Source of the DNA: Gracilibacillus ureilyticus
Lineage (GTDB): Bacteria; Bacillota; Bacilli; Bacillales; Amphibacillaceae
Direction: 5' to 3'
DNA length: 64,000 bases
Assembly (NCBI RefSeq): GCF_900111195.1
Contig: NZ_FOGL01000013.1
Coordinates: 1 to 64,000 of the forward strand
Under the pieces are notes generated by a model. That model was not told where the DNA came from. It did not search any database and saw nothing but the letters and a program-made list of their open reading frames with translations. The position numbers and the translations under genes are program-made. This document shows, in pieces, positions 36,139-44,558 of the stretch. Position 1 is the first letter of the stretch, and every line of letters begins with the position of its first letter.

Positions 36139-37233
36139 TTACCTATTGTATACTGGGTATCCAATTAATTTAAAATCATTTCCTATTTTAAACAGTTCTA
36201 TATTGGACAGTTCAACAGCATCCTTCATCTTGCTTATTCCAACACCTTCTAAAAATGTCGGTGCATCTTTGCCTCCAATTAATTTTGGTGCTAAATACAG
36301 AATTAATTTATCAATCAATCCATTTTCTAGAAAAGATCCACTAATATTTCCTCCACCTTCAATTAACAAAGAAGAAATATGGTTTTCCCCTAAAATTTCT
36401 ACTACATCGTTTAAATCCACATTCTCTAATCCGCTTGTACGAATTACTTTTATTCCATTTGATGTAAATGATTTTTCTTTATCAATGTCCGCATTTTGAC
36501 TTGTGAAAATCCAAGTACTCGCTTTCTGATCAGTTACTACTTTAGCGCTTAGAGGAGTCTTCAATTTAGAATCTACTACTATTCGAACAGGGTTTCGACC
36601 GTTCGGGATTCTTGCAGTAAGTGCAGGATCATCTTGAATAACCGTATTCACACCGACGAGAATAGCCATATTTTCATTTCTTATTTGGTGTACATCCAAC
36701 CTAGAATCTTCCGAAGTAATCCATTTACTATCTGATGTATGTGTAGCAATTTTACCATCTAATGTAATACCTGCTTTTAATGTAATAAATGGTTTATTTT
36801 GAACAATAAATTTGTTAAATACCTCATTCATTTGTAATGCTTCTTCTTGACGAACACCAATTTCCACTTCTATTCCTGCATCCTCGAGTATTTGGACACC
36901 TTTCCCTGATACTATAGGATTTGGATCGAGTGTTGCAATAACCACCTTTTTAATTCCTGCTTCTTTTATTGCAACGGCACATGGGCCAGTTTTTCCATGA
37001 TGTGAACAAGGTTCTAAAGTAACATAAATTGTTCCTCCACTTGCTTTATCACCTGCCATATTAAGTGCATGTATTTCAGCGTGTGGTTCTCCTGCTTTCA
37101 AATGGGTACCTATACCAACAATACGATCCTCATTTACTATAACAGAACCTACTAATGGGTTTGGATCTGTCTGACCTTTCATCGCTCTTGCATTTTGCAT
37201 GGCAAGATCCATGTAGAATTCATTGCTAGTCAT
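36139..37233 (-). CDS. ribD: RibD: bifunctional pyrimidine deaminase/reductase
   Basis: 364-residue two-domain riboflavin-pathway enzyme. The N-terminal zinc deaminase has HAEIHALNMAG and PCSHHGKTGPC (zinc His/Cys residues plus catalytic Glu). The C-terminal NADPH reductase has LDGKIATHTSDSKWITSEDS, then ILVGVNTVIQDDP and LLIEGGGNISGSFLE. ATG 37231-37233 overlaps the ribA stop (ATGACTAG), with AAGGAACC upstream; the frame is open 27 codons further into ribA, but that is overlap only. RibA makes its substrate, so the two enzymes act in sequence. No ribE or ribH is nearby. Confidence 0.9.
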   Translation of the reverse strand: MTSNEFYMDLAMQNARAMKGQTDPNPLVGSVIVNEDRIVGIGTHLKAGEPHAEIHALNMAGDKASGGTIYVTLEPCSHHGKTGPCAVAIKEAGIKKVVIATLDPNPIVSGKGVQILEDAGIEVEIGVRQEEALQMNEVFNKFIVQNKPFITLKAGITLDGKIATHTSDSKWITSEDSRLDVHQIRNENMAILVGVNTVIQDDPALTARIPNGRNPVRIVVDSKLKTPLSAKVVTDQKASTWIFTSQNADIDKEKSFTSNGIKVIRTSGLENVDLNDVVEILGENHISSLLIEGGGNISGSFLENGLIDKLILYLAPKLIGGKDAPTFLEGVGISKMKDAVELSNIELFKIGNDFKLIGYPVYNR

Positions 37234-37981
37234 TGTCGCAAGGTTCCTTATCTCTAATGTGACCGGATCGATTAATTTTTGTCTCAAGATATTTCTCGTT
37301 GTACTCTGAGACATCCCCCCACAAAGCTTCTCTTCCTGATAGAGTCAATCCATCATTGCTAAGAGCATCTAATTTTCTAGGGTTGTTAGTTAAGAGAGAA
37401 ACTGGTTTACTTCTTAATGCTTTTAACACTTTTATAGCATCACTATAATCTCTAGAATCGTCTTCAAAACCAAGTGCATGGTTAGCTTCAACAGTATCAA
37501 ATCCATTTTCCTGCAGGATATAGGCCATTGCCTTACTAAATAACCCAATACCTCTACCTTCATGATTGGCTAAATAAAATAATGCACCTGTTCCATGTTC
37601 GACAATTTTTTTCATCGACTGTTTTAATTGAAAACCACAATCACAACGTTTACTTCCAAATATATCTCCCGTATGACAAATAGAGTGCATTCTAATAAGC
37701 GCATCATCATCATTTTCAAAATCACCATATGTCAGAATACTCGATTGCTGTAATTCTGCAAGGTTAGAAGCAGACAATTTGGCAATAATTCTTTCATAAT
37801 TTTCTGTAACTTCTTCACAGTTTAGCCAACAATACCATTTAAACTCAATTGTTTCTCCATAAAGATTAACAGGAAGTCGAATAGGACCCACTAAATATAT
37901 AGCCCCTTCTTTATTATTAAGCAATTGAATTTTATCTTTTAAAACTGACTGGACTTTGGATGTATATTGAATCATAGCCAT
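37226..37981 (-). CDS. ribA: RibA: GTP cyclohydrolase II (stand-alone, no RibB domain)
   Basis: 251 residues. It opens the imidazole ring of GTP to give a diaminopyrimidine ribosyl phosphate, formate and pyrophosphate. Zinc Cys residues are in HSICHTGDIFGS and KRCDCGFQL; the catalytic Arg is in YLANHEGRGIGLFSKAMAY; NHALGFEDDSRDY and SLLTNNPRKLDAL are further signature blocks. The first 60 residues, AIYLVGPIRLPVNLYGETIE, form the family's N-terminal strand region. It lacks the DHBP synthase domain usually fused in Bacillus RibBA. AAGGAGAAG precedes ATG 37979-37981. It is co-transcribed with ribD, and no FMN riboswitch is seen upstream. Confidence 0.9.
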   Translation of the reverse strand: MAMIQYTSKVQSVLKDKIQLLNNKEGAIYLVGPIRLPVNLYGETIEFKWYCWLNCEEVTENYERIIAKLSASNLAELQQSSILTYGDFENDDDALIRMHSICHTGDIFGSKRCDCGFQLKQSMKKIVEHGTGALFYLANHEGRGIGLFSKAMAYILQENGFDTVEANHALGFEDDSRDYSDAIKVLKALRSKPVSLLTNNPRKLDALSNDGLTLSGREALWGDVSEYNEKYLETKINRSGHIRDKEPCDND

Positions 37982-38132
37982 TAAACTTCTCCTTCTCTTT
38001 CTTCATAATCATGATTAAATAATTTTTTAATTAAATACAAATCGTTCATTGTAAGTAGCAGCTATTCATTATCCAATATGATATGAAATTTCTTTTTCCT
38101 ATTCAAAATAATTTTTCCTAATATTTTTTATA

Positions 38133-38732
38133 TTACATATTTCCTATTATCTCTGCTGTGCTCATCTTTGTAGCTATGTTGTTCATTGCATAATTGAGTG
38201 CTGCTTCTTGCCATTCTTCACTAACTGTTGAAGTTCCATCTGTTGCGATAACAACATTATATCCATAATCCGCTCCATCTCTACATGTATGCTCTACAGC
38301 CATATTCGTCCATACACCTGTAACAATAATTGTTTCAATGCCTAGCCCTCTTAATAATGTGTCTAATGATGTTCCATTAAAAGCACTCATACGTGATTTT
38401 TCGATTACAAAATCACCTTCCTGTGGTTTAACATCTTCAACTGGAGCAGCTCCCCAAGTTCCTCTAACAATACTTTTTGTTTCAGCTATGGCTCTAAATA
38501 TTGGAGCTCGGTTGCCGATTCCTTTAGCATCCTTTTCTACGACAAAATGATTATGAAAAACTGGGATTCCAATCTTTCTTGCGTTCTCCGCTATTACTTT
38601 TATATTTTCGACAACATTTTGCTTCTTTGCATGTTCTACAGCCCCTGAATCTTCAAATTTTCCACCTTTTGTCAAATTATCATTCTGTAGATCTACAATT
38701 AGTAAAGCCGTTTTAGTTGGATCAAAATTCAT
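38133..38732 (-). CDS. Isochorismatase-family cysteine hydrolase
   Basis: 199 residues of the isochorismatase-like/nicotinamidase superfamily. Family marks: ALLIVDLQNDNLTKGG with the catalytic Asp, the Lys in VIEKSRMSAFNGT and the nucleophilic-site region TIIVTGVWTNMAVEHTCRDG. The cysteine lies in EHTCRDGA rather than at the exact classical spot (TNMAVEHT), so it is the isochorismatase-type of the family, whose substrate can be a vinyl ether, amide or ureide. ATG 38730-38732 has GGAAAGGATG upstream; an extra eight codons are open. It lies 150 bp upstream of ribA on the same strand and downstream of a copy of the GTAGGCAC element. Its substrate is unknown. Confidence 0.8.
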   Translation of the reverse strand: MNFDPTKTALLIVDLQNDNLTKGGKFEDSGAVEHAKKQNVVENIKVIAENARKIGIPVFHNHFVVEKDAKGIGNRAPIFRAIAETKSIVRGTWGAAPVEDVKPQEGDFVIEKSRMSAFNGTSLDTLLRGLGIETIIVTGVWTNMAVEHTCRDGADYGYNVVIATDGTSTVSEEWQEAALNYAMNNIATKMSTAEIIGNM

Positions 38733-39070
38733 TATTAATACATCCTTTCCGTACAATCAAATTAATTTATTTTATAAAATTTTAGATCGGAATATATGTT
38801 AACAACTTATATCAATTTTGAATAGTAGGCACCTTTTAGTTATAGAATAACCTTTTAGTAACTATTAGATACTGCATTTATAAAAATAATTGTGTTCATA
38901 TTATTCCAGAAAAGTTACTTACTCAAAAAAACTTAAATAACGAGAGCATTTGCATTTTAATTTAAATAGTGTTTTGATTTTTAACAAGCAAGAATCATTT
39001 TTTCTATAAATGACAGGAAAGAAATAGTAAAATATAAATTTTACCATTCTTTCCCCTATCAATTTATGTT
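38733..39070. other. Intergenic region with the GTAGGCAC element
   Basis: About 340 bp with no gene. It contains the 41-bp element at 38825-38865 and the 3' end of the DoxX transcript. Confidence 0.5.
38825..38865 (-). promoter_or_regulatory. Repeated promoter element, copy 1 (isochorismatase/rib cluster)
   Basis: Plus strand GTAGGCACCTTTTAG... ends CCTTTTAGTAACTAT. It lies about 95 bp upstream of the hydrolase start and is oriented like the other copies (44386, 51828, 60270, 61756). It may recruit a shared regulator. Confidence 0.65.
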
Positions 39071-39463
39071 CTAATTACTTTTCATCTTTTTAAGCATATG
39101 ATCTATAGAATATAAATTCGAACCGGTAATAGCTATTACTAATGCCATTGTTAGGAAAGCAATATCTAGCTCATATCCACCCAAGAAACCCATTGTTAAA
39201 TTCACTTTAAAAATAGCACCAATCATTAATAAGACAATTAAGGTTGAAACAATTCTTGTTAATAGTCCCACAATTAATGCAATTCCACCTAGAACTTCAA
39301 TTAAAGCTACTACATAAGCGAAAAAACCAGGTAAACCAATACTATCAAACCAGCCAACCGTGTTTTCAATCCCACCTTGAAATTTAGCTATGCCGTGGAT
39401 GAAAAAAGAGATACCCAATACAACTCGTAAAATTAATATACTAACTTCATATTTATTAATCAT
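39071..39463 (-). CDS. DoxX-family membrane protein
   Basis: 130 residues with four hydrophobic helices: ILRVVLGISFFIHGIAKFQG, FFAYVVALIEVLGGIALIVG, IVSTLIVLLMIGAIFKVNL and IAFLTMALVIAITGSNLYSI. FxHGxAKF and EVLGGIALIVGLLTR are DoxX-family marks. In Bacillus, CatD-type DoxX proteins are co-regulated with extradiol dioxygenases under quinone or thiol stress. AGGAGGTTTAAC precedes the ATG. It is transcribed divergently from the XRE-cupin regulator at 39633, which probably controls it. Confidence 0.85.
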   Translation of the reverse strand: MINKYEVSILILRVVLGISFFIHGIAKFQGGIENTVGWFDSIGLPGFFAYVVALIEVLGGIALIVGLLTRIVSTLIVLLMIGAIFKVNLTMGFLGGYELDIAFLTMALVIAITGSNLYSIDHMLKKMKSN

Positions 39464-39539
39464 GATGTTAAACCTCCTTGTTATCGTAATCTTATTTCAA
39501 ACAAATACTTTATCTATTAAATGTTTTCTAATAGAAATA

Positions 39540-39562
39540 TTTGTTACATATAAGATAACAAA
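39540..39562. promoter_or_regulatory. Inverted repeat in the divergent DoxX/XRE-cupin promoter region
   Basis: TTTGTTA (39540-39546) and TAACAAA (39556-39562) form perfect 7-bp arms with 9 bp between. A candidate operator for the XRE-cupin regulator. Confidence 0.5.
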
Positions 39563-39632
39563 ATAAAAGTAGCATGTCAACGTTTTTTTTGTTACCATTA
39601 ATCTAGTTTTAAAATTTTGATTGGAGAGGTGG

Positions 39633-40181
39633 ATGGTTAAACTGGATATTGGGACCAAAATCAGAGCAATTAGAAATAGAAAAAAAATTACTATCGCAAA
39701 AATGTGTGAAGGAACAGGTTTATCAAAGGGGTTTATTAGCAATATTGAAAACAATAATACATCACCCTCTATAAATACATTGAATACTATTGCAGAATAT
39801 CTTGATGTACCACTCCCATATTTATTGCTAAATAAAAACCAACATATGAAAACAGTAAGAAAAAGTGAAAGAAGAACTTCAACTTTTAATCATTTAAAAA
39901 TTGAACATTTGGCATCAAAAGGCGGTTTGAGAAATATGATCGTGGAGTTTCCACCTAATACATCAATCGGAGAACCGCATTCTCATGAAGGTGAAGAATC
40001 TCATTTAGTTATAAAAGGAAGAGTTTTAGCTGAACAAGGCGAAGATTCGGTAATATTAGAGGAGGGGGATTCATTTAGTTGGAACGCAAGTGTTCCACAT
40101 TTCGTAAAAAACATTGGAGAAAGTAAAGCGATATTGTTAATATCTATTTATTCTGATACAGAATTAAAAGATGTACTTTAA
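39633..40181 (+). CDS. XRE-cupin transcriptional regulator
   Basis: 182 residues with an N-terminal XRE helix-turn-helix (KIRAIRNRKKITIAKMCEGT, then GLSKGFISNIENNNTSPSIN) and a C-terminal cupin (LRNMIVEFPPNTSIGEPHSH, EGEESHLVIKGRVLAEQGED, GDSFSWNASVPHFVKNI). The fusion is a common regulator type that senses a small ligand in the cupin barrel. GGAGAGGTGG lies just before ATG 39633; a TTG at 39621 is also open. It is divergent from the DoxX gene and sits at the head of the rib/isochorismatase cluster. A decayed relative of its cupin half is at 20023-20322. Confidence 0.9.
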   Translation: MVKLDIGTKIRAIRNRKKITIAKMCEGTGLSKGFISNIENNNTSPSINTLNTIAEYLDVPLPYLLLNKNQHMKTVRKSERRTSTFNHLKIEHLASKGGLRNMIVEFPPNTSIGEPHSHEGEESHLVIKGRVLAEQGEDSVILEEGDSFSWNASVPHFVKNIGESKAILLISIYSDTELKDVL

Positions 40182-40215
40182 AAGGAAAGGGTTAAAAATA
40201 CCTTTCCTTTTATAC
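40181..40215 (+). terminator. Terminator of the XRE-cupin gene
   Basis: AAAGGAAAGG (40181-40190) pairs with CCTTTCCTTT (40201-40210) across a ten-base loop, followed by TATAC. Confidence 0.75.
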
Positions 40216-40348
40216 ATTTAAATATAAGAAAACAACATCCATAAACACACCCGCTATACGAATATGTGTGACTTTTAATCCTCATAGTTTCTTTCTTTGT
40301 GCAAATTTGCTATTAATGTATGTGAAATTTCGCTACTCTCAACTACTA

Positions 40349-41251
40349 TTATTTTTCAAAAACGTTAGCGTATTCATTATAATCAATATCTGTATATACA
40401 TTAAAGATGACTCTTTTAAAATGATGGGGGTGTTGGTCTAACCAATTATTAACAGTTTCAATAGCTATTTCAGCAGCGTCTTTTTTGGGAAACCCAAATA
40501 CACCAGTTGATATAGCGCAAAATGCAATGGTATGAATTTCATTAAATTTGTTTGCAAGTTCTAGACAAGATTTATAACAGTTTGCCAATTCTTGTTTGTG
40601 TGTTACTGATAGAAAGGCTTCTTTAGGTACAATTGGTCCAACCGTATGAAGGATGAATCTAGAAGGCAAATTGTATGCGCTGGTGATTTTTGCACCTCCA
40701 GTCATTTCGTCCTCCTGCTGTTTTTGCATGATTTTATTACAATCTTCTCTAAGCTGAGGTCCTGCAGCTGCATGAATTGCATTATCAATACACCGATGTC
40801 CTGGTTGAAAGCACCCCAGCATATACTTATTTGCTGCATTGACAATCACATCTGCATTTAGTCTTGTAATATCACCTTTCCACAAAATAAATTTATCACT
40901 ATTCGAGTATTTTTTGGTGTGCATGATCTCAGATCCAGTCGATAGTGACTGAATGTCTACAATACCTTTCTCCTTTGCTTCCATTAGTAAAAGCTGATTT
41001 AATTCTGTTAAAACAACTTTAGGCAAAGGATTAGGTTTCCGTATTGTTAATATATCTTTCAATAATTCACGTTTATTGTGATAATCACTAGGAATTTCAA
41101 CATTTTTAAGACTATTATTTTCTTTAATAAATATATCCAGTAGATGATTAACTAGTTCTTGCTTATTGAAAAGCTGATTCTTTTCATCTTTATCTTTTCT
41201 ATCTAATGAAATAAGTGAGGAATATTCTTCTAAAACTAATTGTGCCACCAT
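40349..41251 (-). CDS. Zinc-macrodomain protein-ADP-ribose hydrolase
   Basis: 300 residues. An N-terminal helical extension of about 110 residues is followed by a macrodomain: ILWKGDITRLNADVIVNAAN, KYMLGCFQPGHRCIDNAIHA, GGAKITSAYNLPSRFILHTV and FCAISTGVFGFPKKDAAEIA. The C-x3-H-x-C arrangement in GCFQPGHRC marks the zinc-containing macrodomain class that removes ADP-ribose in SirTM operons of pathogens such as Staphylococcus and Streptococcus. It lies 20 bp downstream of the SirTM gene on the same strand, so the pair writes and erases ADP-ribose on one target. The target is not seen nearby. Confidence 0.88.
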   Translation of the reverse strand: MVAQLVLEEYSSLISLDRKDKDEKNQLFNKQELVNHLLDIFIKENNSLKNVEIPSDYHNKRELLKDILTIRKPNPLPKVVLTELNQLLLMEAKEKGIVDIQSLSTGSEIMHTKKYSNSDKFILWKGDITRLNADVIVNAANKYMLGCFQPGHRCIDNAIHAAAGPQLREDCNKIMQKQQEDEMTGGAKITSAYNLPSRFILHTVGPIVPKEAFLSVTHKQELANCYKSCLELANKFNEIHTIAFCAISTGVFGFPKKDAAEIAIETVNNWLDQHPHHFKRVIFNVYTDIDYNEYANVFEK

Positions 41252-41272
41252 CTTCCCTCCTTAAAAATCACT

Positions 41273-42121
41273 TTAATATTTTCCAATAGCCATAATTGTA
41301 TCCTGTATATCTTCTGTAAACGTTATCGTCTTTTTCTTATTCTCTTGGAACCCTTGGTGATCATTTTTATTAAAACGTATTAATGTAGCCTTTTTATTAT
41401 GATAAGTCAGCTTTTCGAATGGATACCGAATAATTCCCGGTGTATTGAATCCAACGCCCAACTCCAGATAGACAATTTTTTTATCAACAGCCTCCTGAAG
41501 AAATTCTCGGTATAATTCATCTGACTGATTCCATTTATCATCTTGAACAAAAAATTCGTTATGTCTTAAATTTACATCCATTTCTCCGTTGCATTTAGGA
41601 CACTTTGGAACTAATGAAGATGGAATTCTACAATCCTTTGTTTTTTCCAGCATTTCTTTAATGACTAATTCGTTGTAATAAAGTTTCTGGTGACATCCTC
41701 TTTCACACTGCAAGTAACCATAATTTCCTTGGATTTCAAACACCTTATCAGAAGGAATACCCGCTTTTGTGAATTGGCTTTCAACATTTGTTGTAATAAC
41801 AAAATATTTCTTATCTTTTACTAATTGGTAAAGATCCTCATATAATTTTGTTGCATCTATTTCATAAAGATTTACACTGATATGTTTTGCCCAATAGGCC
41901 CACCTTTCTTCTTGCGTCTCGAATGGATAAAAACTTGAAGAATATAAATCAGTAAAACCATACTTGTCAATAAAAGATGAAAAGTTATTTGTAAATCTTT
42001 CACCAGTATAGTCTAGCCCCGCAGCAGCTGACAATCCTGCACCACCACCGACTAAAATATATTCCGCTTCTTCTAATCTTTTCATCATTTGATTCAATCG
42101 TACTTGGTAGTCATTTCTCAT
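41273..42121 (-). CDS. SirTM-class sirtuin (macrodomain-linked ADP-ribosyltransferase)
   Basis: 282 residues of the class M sirtuins, which ADP-ribosylate a lipoylated carrier (GcvH-L) rather than deacetylating in the known cases. NAD-binding GGGAGLSAAAGLDYTGE is near residue 25. FVITTNVESQFTKAGIP replaces the usual QNxD motif, and two CxxC-like zinc pairs are in LQCERGCHQ and PKCPKCNGE. It has the typical LELGVGFNTPGIIRYPFE. ATG with GGGGGAATT upstream. It forms an operon with the macrodomain gene; no lipoate ligase LplA2 or GcvH-L gene is within the window. Confidence 0.88.
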   Translation of the reverse strand: MRNDYQVRLNQMMKRLEEAEYILVGGGAGLSAAAGLDYTGERFTNNFSSFIDKYGFTDLYSSSFYPFETQEERWAYWAKHISVNLYEIDATKLYEDLYQLVKDKKYFVITTNVESQFTKAGIPSDKVFEIQGNYGYLQCERGCHQKLYYNELVIKEMLEKTKDCRIPSSLVPKCPKCNGEMDVNLRHNEFFVQDDKWNQSDELYREFLQEAVDKKIVYLELGVGFNTPGIIRYPFEKLTYHNKKATLIRFNKNDHQGFQENKKKTITFTEDIQDTIMAIGKY

Positions 42122-42223
42122 GTCGTGAATTCCCCCTTATAATGAAAGAGTTAATTGCTTCTATGAATCAGGTTGAAAAATCTGTTGATGGTTTGACTAA
42201 TGAATATATGAGAGGTTTATTTA

Positions 42224-43189
42224 TCATTCATTAGTTACTACTATTTTCCCATTTGCCTGGTTACTTTCCATAAGTCGGTGTGCTTCTCCTATCTCATCCA
42301 ATTTAAAAACCTTTGCAATTGGAACATGAATATCATGTTTCAGGATATGGTCAAAAAGGTCATTCAATAAATCTTTTTTTATAAATGTGCTCGTAAATTG
42401 TGTCAAATACGTATTTGTTGGTATATCAATCATAGGTTCAAAATGATCCATAACCCATTCTCCAGAAAGTATACCAGTCATACATACTTTTCCGTGTTCT
42501 GCGACAAGTTGTAATGAATTTTTCAATGTAGCGGTACCAACTAACTCTAATACGTTGTTTACTCCATTTGGCATAATAGATAATACTTGTTCCCGTAAAG
42601 TCCCATCTTCCAGCAGTACGTGATCAGCTCCGTAATGTTGTAATAAAGAAATTTTCTTTTCATCCCGGGTAGTTGAAAATACAGTTAATCCAACACTTTT
42701 AGCAAGTTGTAATGCAGCTAAGCCTACTGAACTAGTCCCACCTCTAATTAATAATGTCTCATCCGCTGTAACTTTTAATGTCTCAAATAAGGAAGCATAG
42801 GCCGTATAATACATTTCTGGAATGGCAGCTAATGTGATCCAATCGATATCATGTTCAATAGAATAGACTTGATTAGCAGGAATTAAGGTATATTCTGCAT
42901 AACTCCCGTCAAAGTCCCTGCCTAGACCTCCCATTAAGGAAACAATGTGTTGTCCGGTTTGAAAGTCACTGTCAGAAGGATCTAGAATTTCACCAACACA
43001 TTCGATTCCTATAATTCGTGGTAATTTAACAGATGGAGAATCTCCTTGTCGTGTGAAAATTTCTGATCGATTAATACCGAACGCTTTTATTTTAACCAAA
43101 ACCCATCCAGGCTTAACACATGGCAAAGGGACATTCCTTACAACTAATTCTTCTGCAGAACACGCTTTTTCTAATACAACGGCTTTCAT
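42224..43189 (-). CDS. Zinc-independent MDR oxidoreductase (quinone oxidoreductase type)
   Basis: 321 residues of medium-chain dehydrogenases. GroES-like half: VLVKIKAFGINRSEIFTRQG, LPRIIGIECVGEI. Rossmann half: LLIRGGTSSVGLAALQLAKS followed by TTRDEKKISLLQHYGADHVL. No zinc ligands are seen, so it is probably an NADPH:quinone or enone reductase. AAAGGACTGAAGGT lies upstream of ATG 43187-43189. It is 100 bp upstream of SirTM on the same strand and could be in its operon; redox genes are frequent neighbours of SirTM operons. Substrate unknown. Confidence 0.85.
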   Translation of the reverse strand: MKAVVLEKACSAEELVVRNVPLPCVKPGWVLVKIKAFGINRSEIFTRQGDSPSVKLPRIIGIECVGEILDPSDSDFQTGQHIVSLMGGLGRDFDGSYAEYTLIPANQVYSIEHDIDWITLAAIPEMYYTAYASLFETLKVTADETLLIRGGTSSVGLAALQLAKSVGLTVFSTTRDEKKISLLQHYGADHVLLEDGTLREQVLSIMPNGVNNVLELVGTATLKNSLQLVAEHGKVCMTGILSGEWVMDHFEPMIDIPTNTYLTQFTSTFIKKDLLNDLFDHILKHDIHVPIAKVFKLDEIGEAHRLMESNQANGKIVVTNE

Positions 43190-43305
43190 TACCTTCAGTC
43201 CTTTCTAGGTGTTCTTTGTTTCATTAAAATCACTTCTCAAATTTCCACTAAAGATCTTACTCCAAAAATTGACCAACCAGTAGAAAGAATATACTTCATT
43301 TATAA

Positions 43306-44205
43306 TTATTTGATTGACTCATAATATTCCTTAGCCACAGTAGTATACTCTTCTTTATCTAAATCTACCTTAGCATTTAATTCTGTAACGGTTTTGGTAT
43401 CTAATGTTGCACTTACTTTATTAATTACTTCTTCTATTTCAGGATTATTATCTAACACTTCATTGCGAATAACTGGAGCTAAGTTATATGGTGGCCAAAC
43501 TTGTTTATCATCTTCCAGTAATGTAAATTCCTCAGTATTTGTTAATTGCCCCTCTGTTGTATATGCTGGCGCCACATCTGCTTCGTCATTTTTTAACACT
43601 TCATACTTTATGCCATTATCATATACTTTTGATGATTTCCAATTAAATTCCCCATATACTTTTTCCAACAATGGAATACCATCTTCTCGCTGATCAACCT
43701 CACCTTGAGAAGCAAATCTAATTTCACTTGCATGTTCTTGCAGATCTGAAATAGTAGTAATCCCTAATTCCTCAGATACTTCTGTACGAATAACAAGACC
43801 AGCACCATCATTAGCTTCTGAGTAATCCAGCCATGTTAAATCAAACTGCTCATCGTATTCTTGTTTTACCGTTTGATAAACCTCTTCAGGATCTGTAATT
43901 AAATCCATATTCAGTATTGTTAAAAGACCGGTTCCCGTATACTCAGGATATATATCAATTTCATCATTAAGGATAGAGGTGTGGATGACAGATCCGGTGA
44001 TATTTGGCATACGTTCCACATCATACCCCGCATCTTCTAGCGCTAATGCATAAAGTTCTCCAACTATCAAATTTTCAGTAAAATCTTTTGTACCAACACG
44101 AATCGTTGTATCACTCTCTGCCTGATTATTTCCACATGCGACTAAAGCTATTAGCAAAATTAGACCAGTAACTCCTACCAGTATTTTTTTGATTCTATTG
44201 TTCAT
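43306..44205 (-). CDS. Glycine betaine/choline-type osmoprotectant ABC transporter, substrate-binding lipoprotein
   Basis: 299 residues. A lipoprotein signal peptide has the lipobox LVACG (Cys24). The mature protein is an OpuAC/OpuCC-type binding protein: IRVGTKDFTENLIVGELYAL, EIDIYPEYTGTGLLTIL, KNDEADVAPAYTTEGQL and LAPVIRNEVLDNNPEIEEVI. These motifs bind quaternary ammonium compounds. The permease and ATPase genes of the same importer are at 48246-50436, separated from this gene by a PTS/ChbG module. AGGGGGAAAAATA precedes the ATG. A copy of the GTAGGCAC element lies 180 bp upstream (44386). Confidence 0.88.
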   Translation of the reverse strand: MNNRIKKILVGVTGLILLIALVACGNNQAESDTTIRVGTKDFTENLIVGELYALALEDAGYDVERMPNITGSVIHTSILNDEIDIYPEYTGTGLLTILNMDLITDPEEVYQTVKQEYDEQFDLTWLDYSEANDGAGLVIRTEVSEELGITTISDLQEHASEIRFASQGEVDQREDGIPLLEKVYGEFNWKSSKVYDNGIKYEVLKNDEADVAPAYTTEGQLTNTEEFTLLEDDKQVWPPYNLAPVIRNEVLDNNPEIEEVINKVSATLDTKTVTELNAKVDLDKEEYTTVAKEYYESIK

Positions 44206-44385
44206 TATTTTTCCCCCTATAATTTCTCTTATTTGTTAGCATGCATGGATCACTCTTCTATAGAATATCCCAGAACCACTAGAAATAATTGTCGAATATA
44301 TCTTAAATAAAGCTCCTTTCTGATTTCTCACAACAATAAAAAGATGTACTAGTATTATTTTAAAAAAAAAGTTAAATATGGTGAA
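44206..44385. other. Leader of the osmoprotectant binding-protein gene
   Basis: No gene. TAAAAT-like -10 sequence follows the element at 44386 on the minus strand, so this should be the promoter and 5' leader. Confidence 0.45.
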
Positions 44386-44426
44386 GTAGGCACTTTTTTA
44401 TTAGATAGTAACCTTGAGGTAACTGA
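44386..44426 (-). promoter_or_regulatory. Repeated promoter element, copy 2 (osmoprotectant binding protein)
   Basis: Plus strand GTAGGCACTTTTTTA... ends CCTTGAGGTAACTGA. On the minus strand its end abuts TTCACC, with TAAAAT 17 bp further on, so the element overlaps the putative -35 box. Confidence 0.65.
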
Positions 44427-44454
44427 TATATCGTAGAATTACCAGAGGAAGTTA

Positions 44455-44483
44455 GGTTAACCCCTAAAATTCAGGAGTTAACC
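44455..44483 (-). terminator. Hairpin after the ChbG gene
   Basis: GGTTAACCCCT (44455-44465) pairs with AGGAGTTAACC (44473-44483). The T-run is lacking. Confidence 0.45.
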
Positions 44484-44558
44484 CAATAACTGAATTGGTG
44501 AATAATTTCTCCGAGTGTAACACAAATCAAGTATAACGAGCATCTATAATCACTGACA

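Noticed and set aside
37982-38132. FMN riboswitch upstream of ribA
   Set aside because: No RFN-element consensus blocks were seen in the gap before ribA or before the hydrolase gene.
33747-40181. Calling the rib cluster a toxoflavin biosynthetic cluster
   Set aside because: RibA, RibD and a VOC enzyme are reminiscent of it, but no methyltransferase or other tox genes are present, so only the broader GTP-derived hypothesis is kept.
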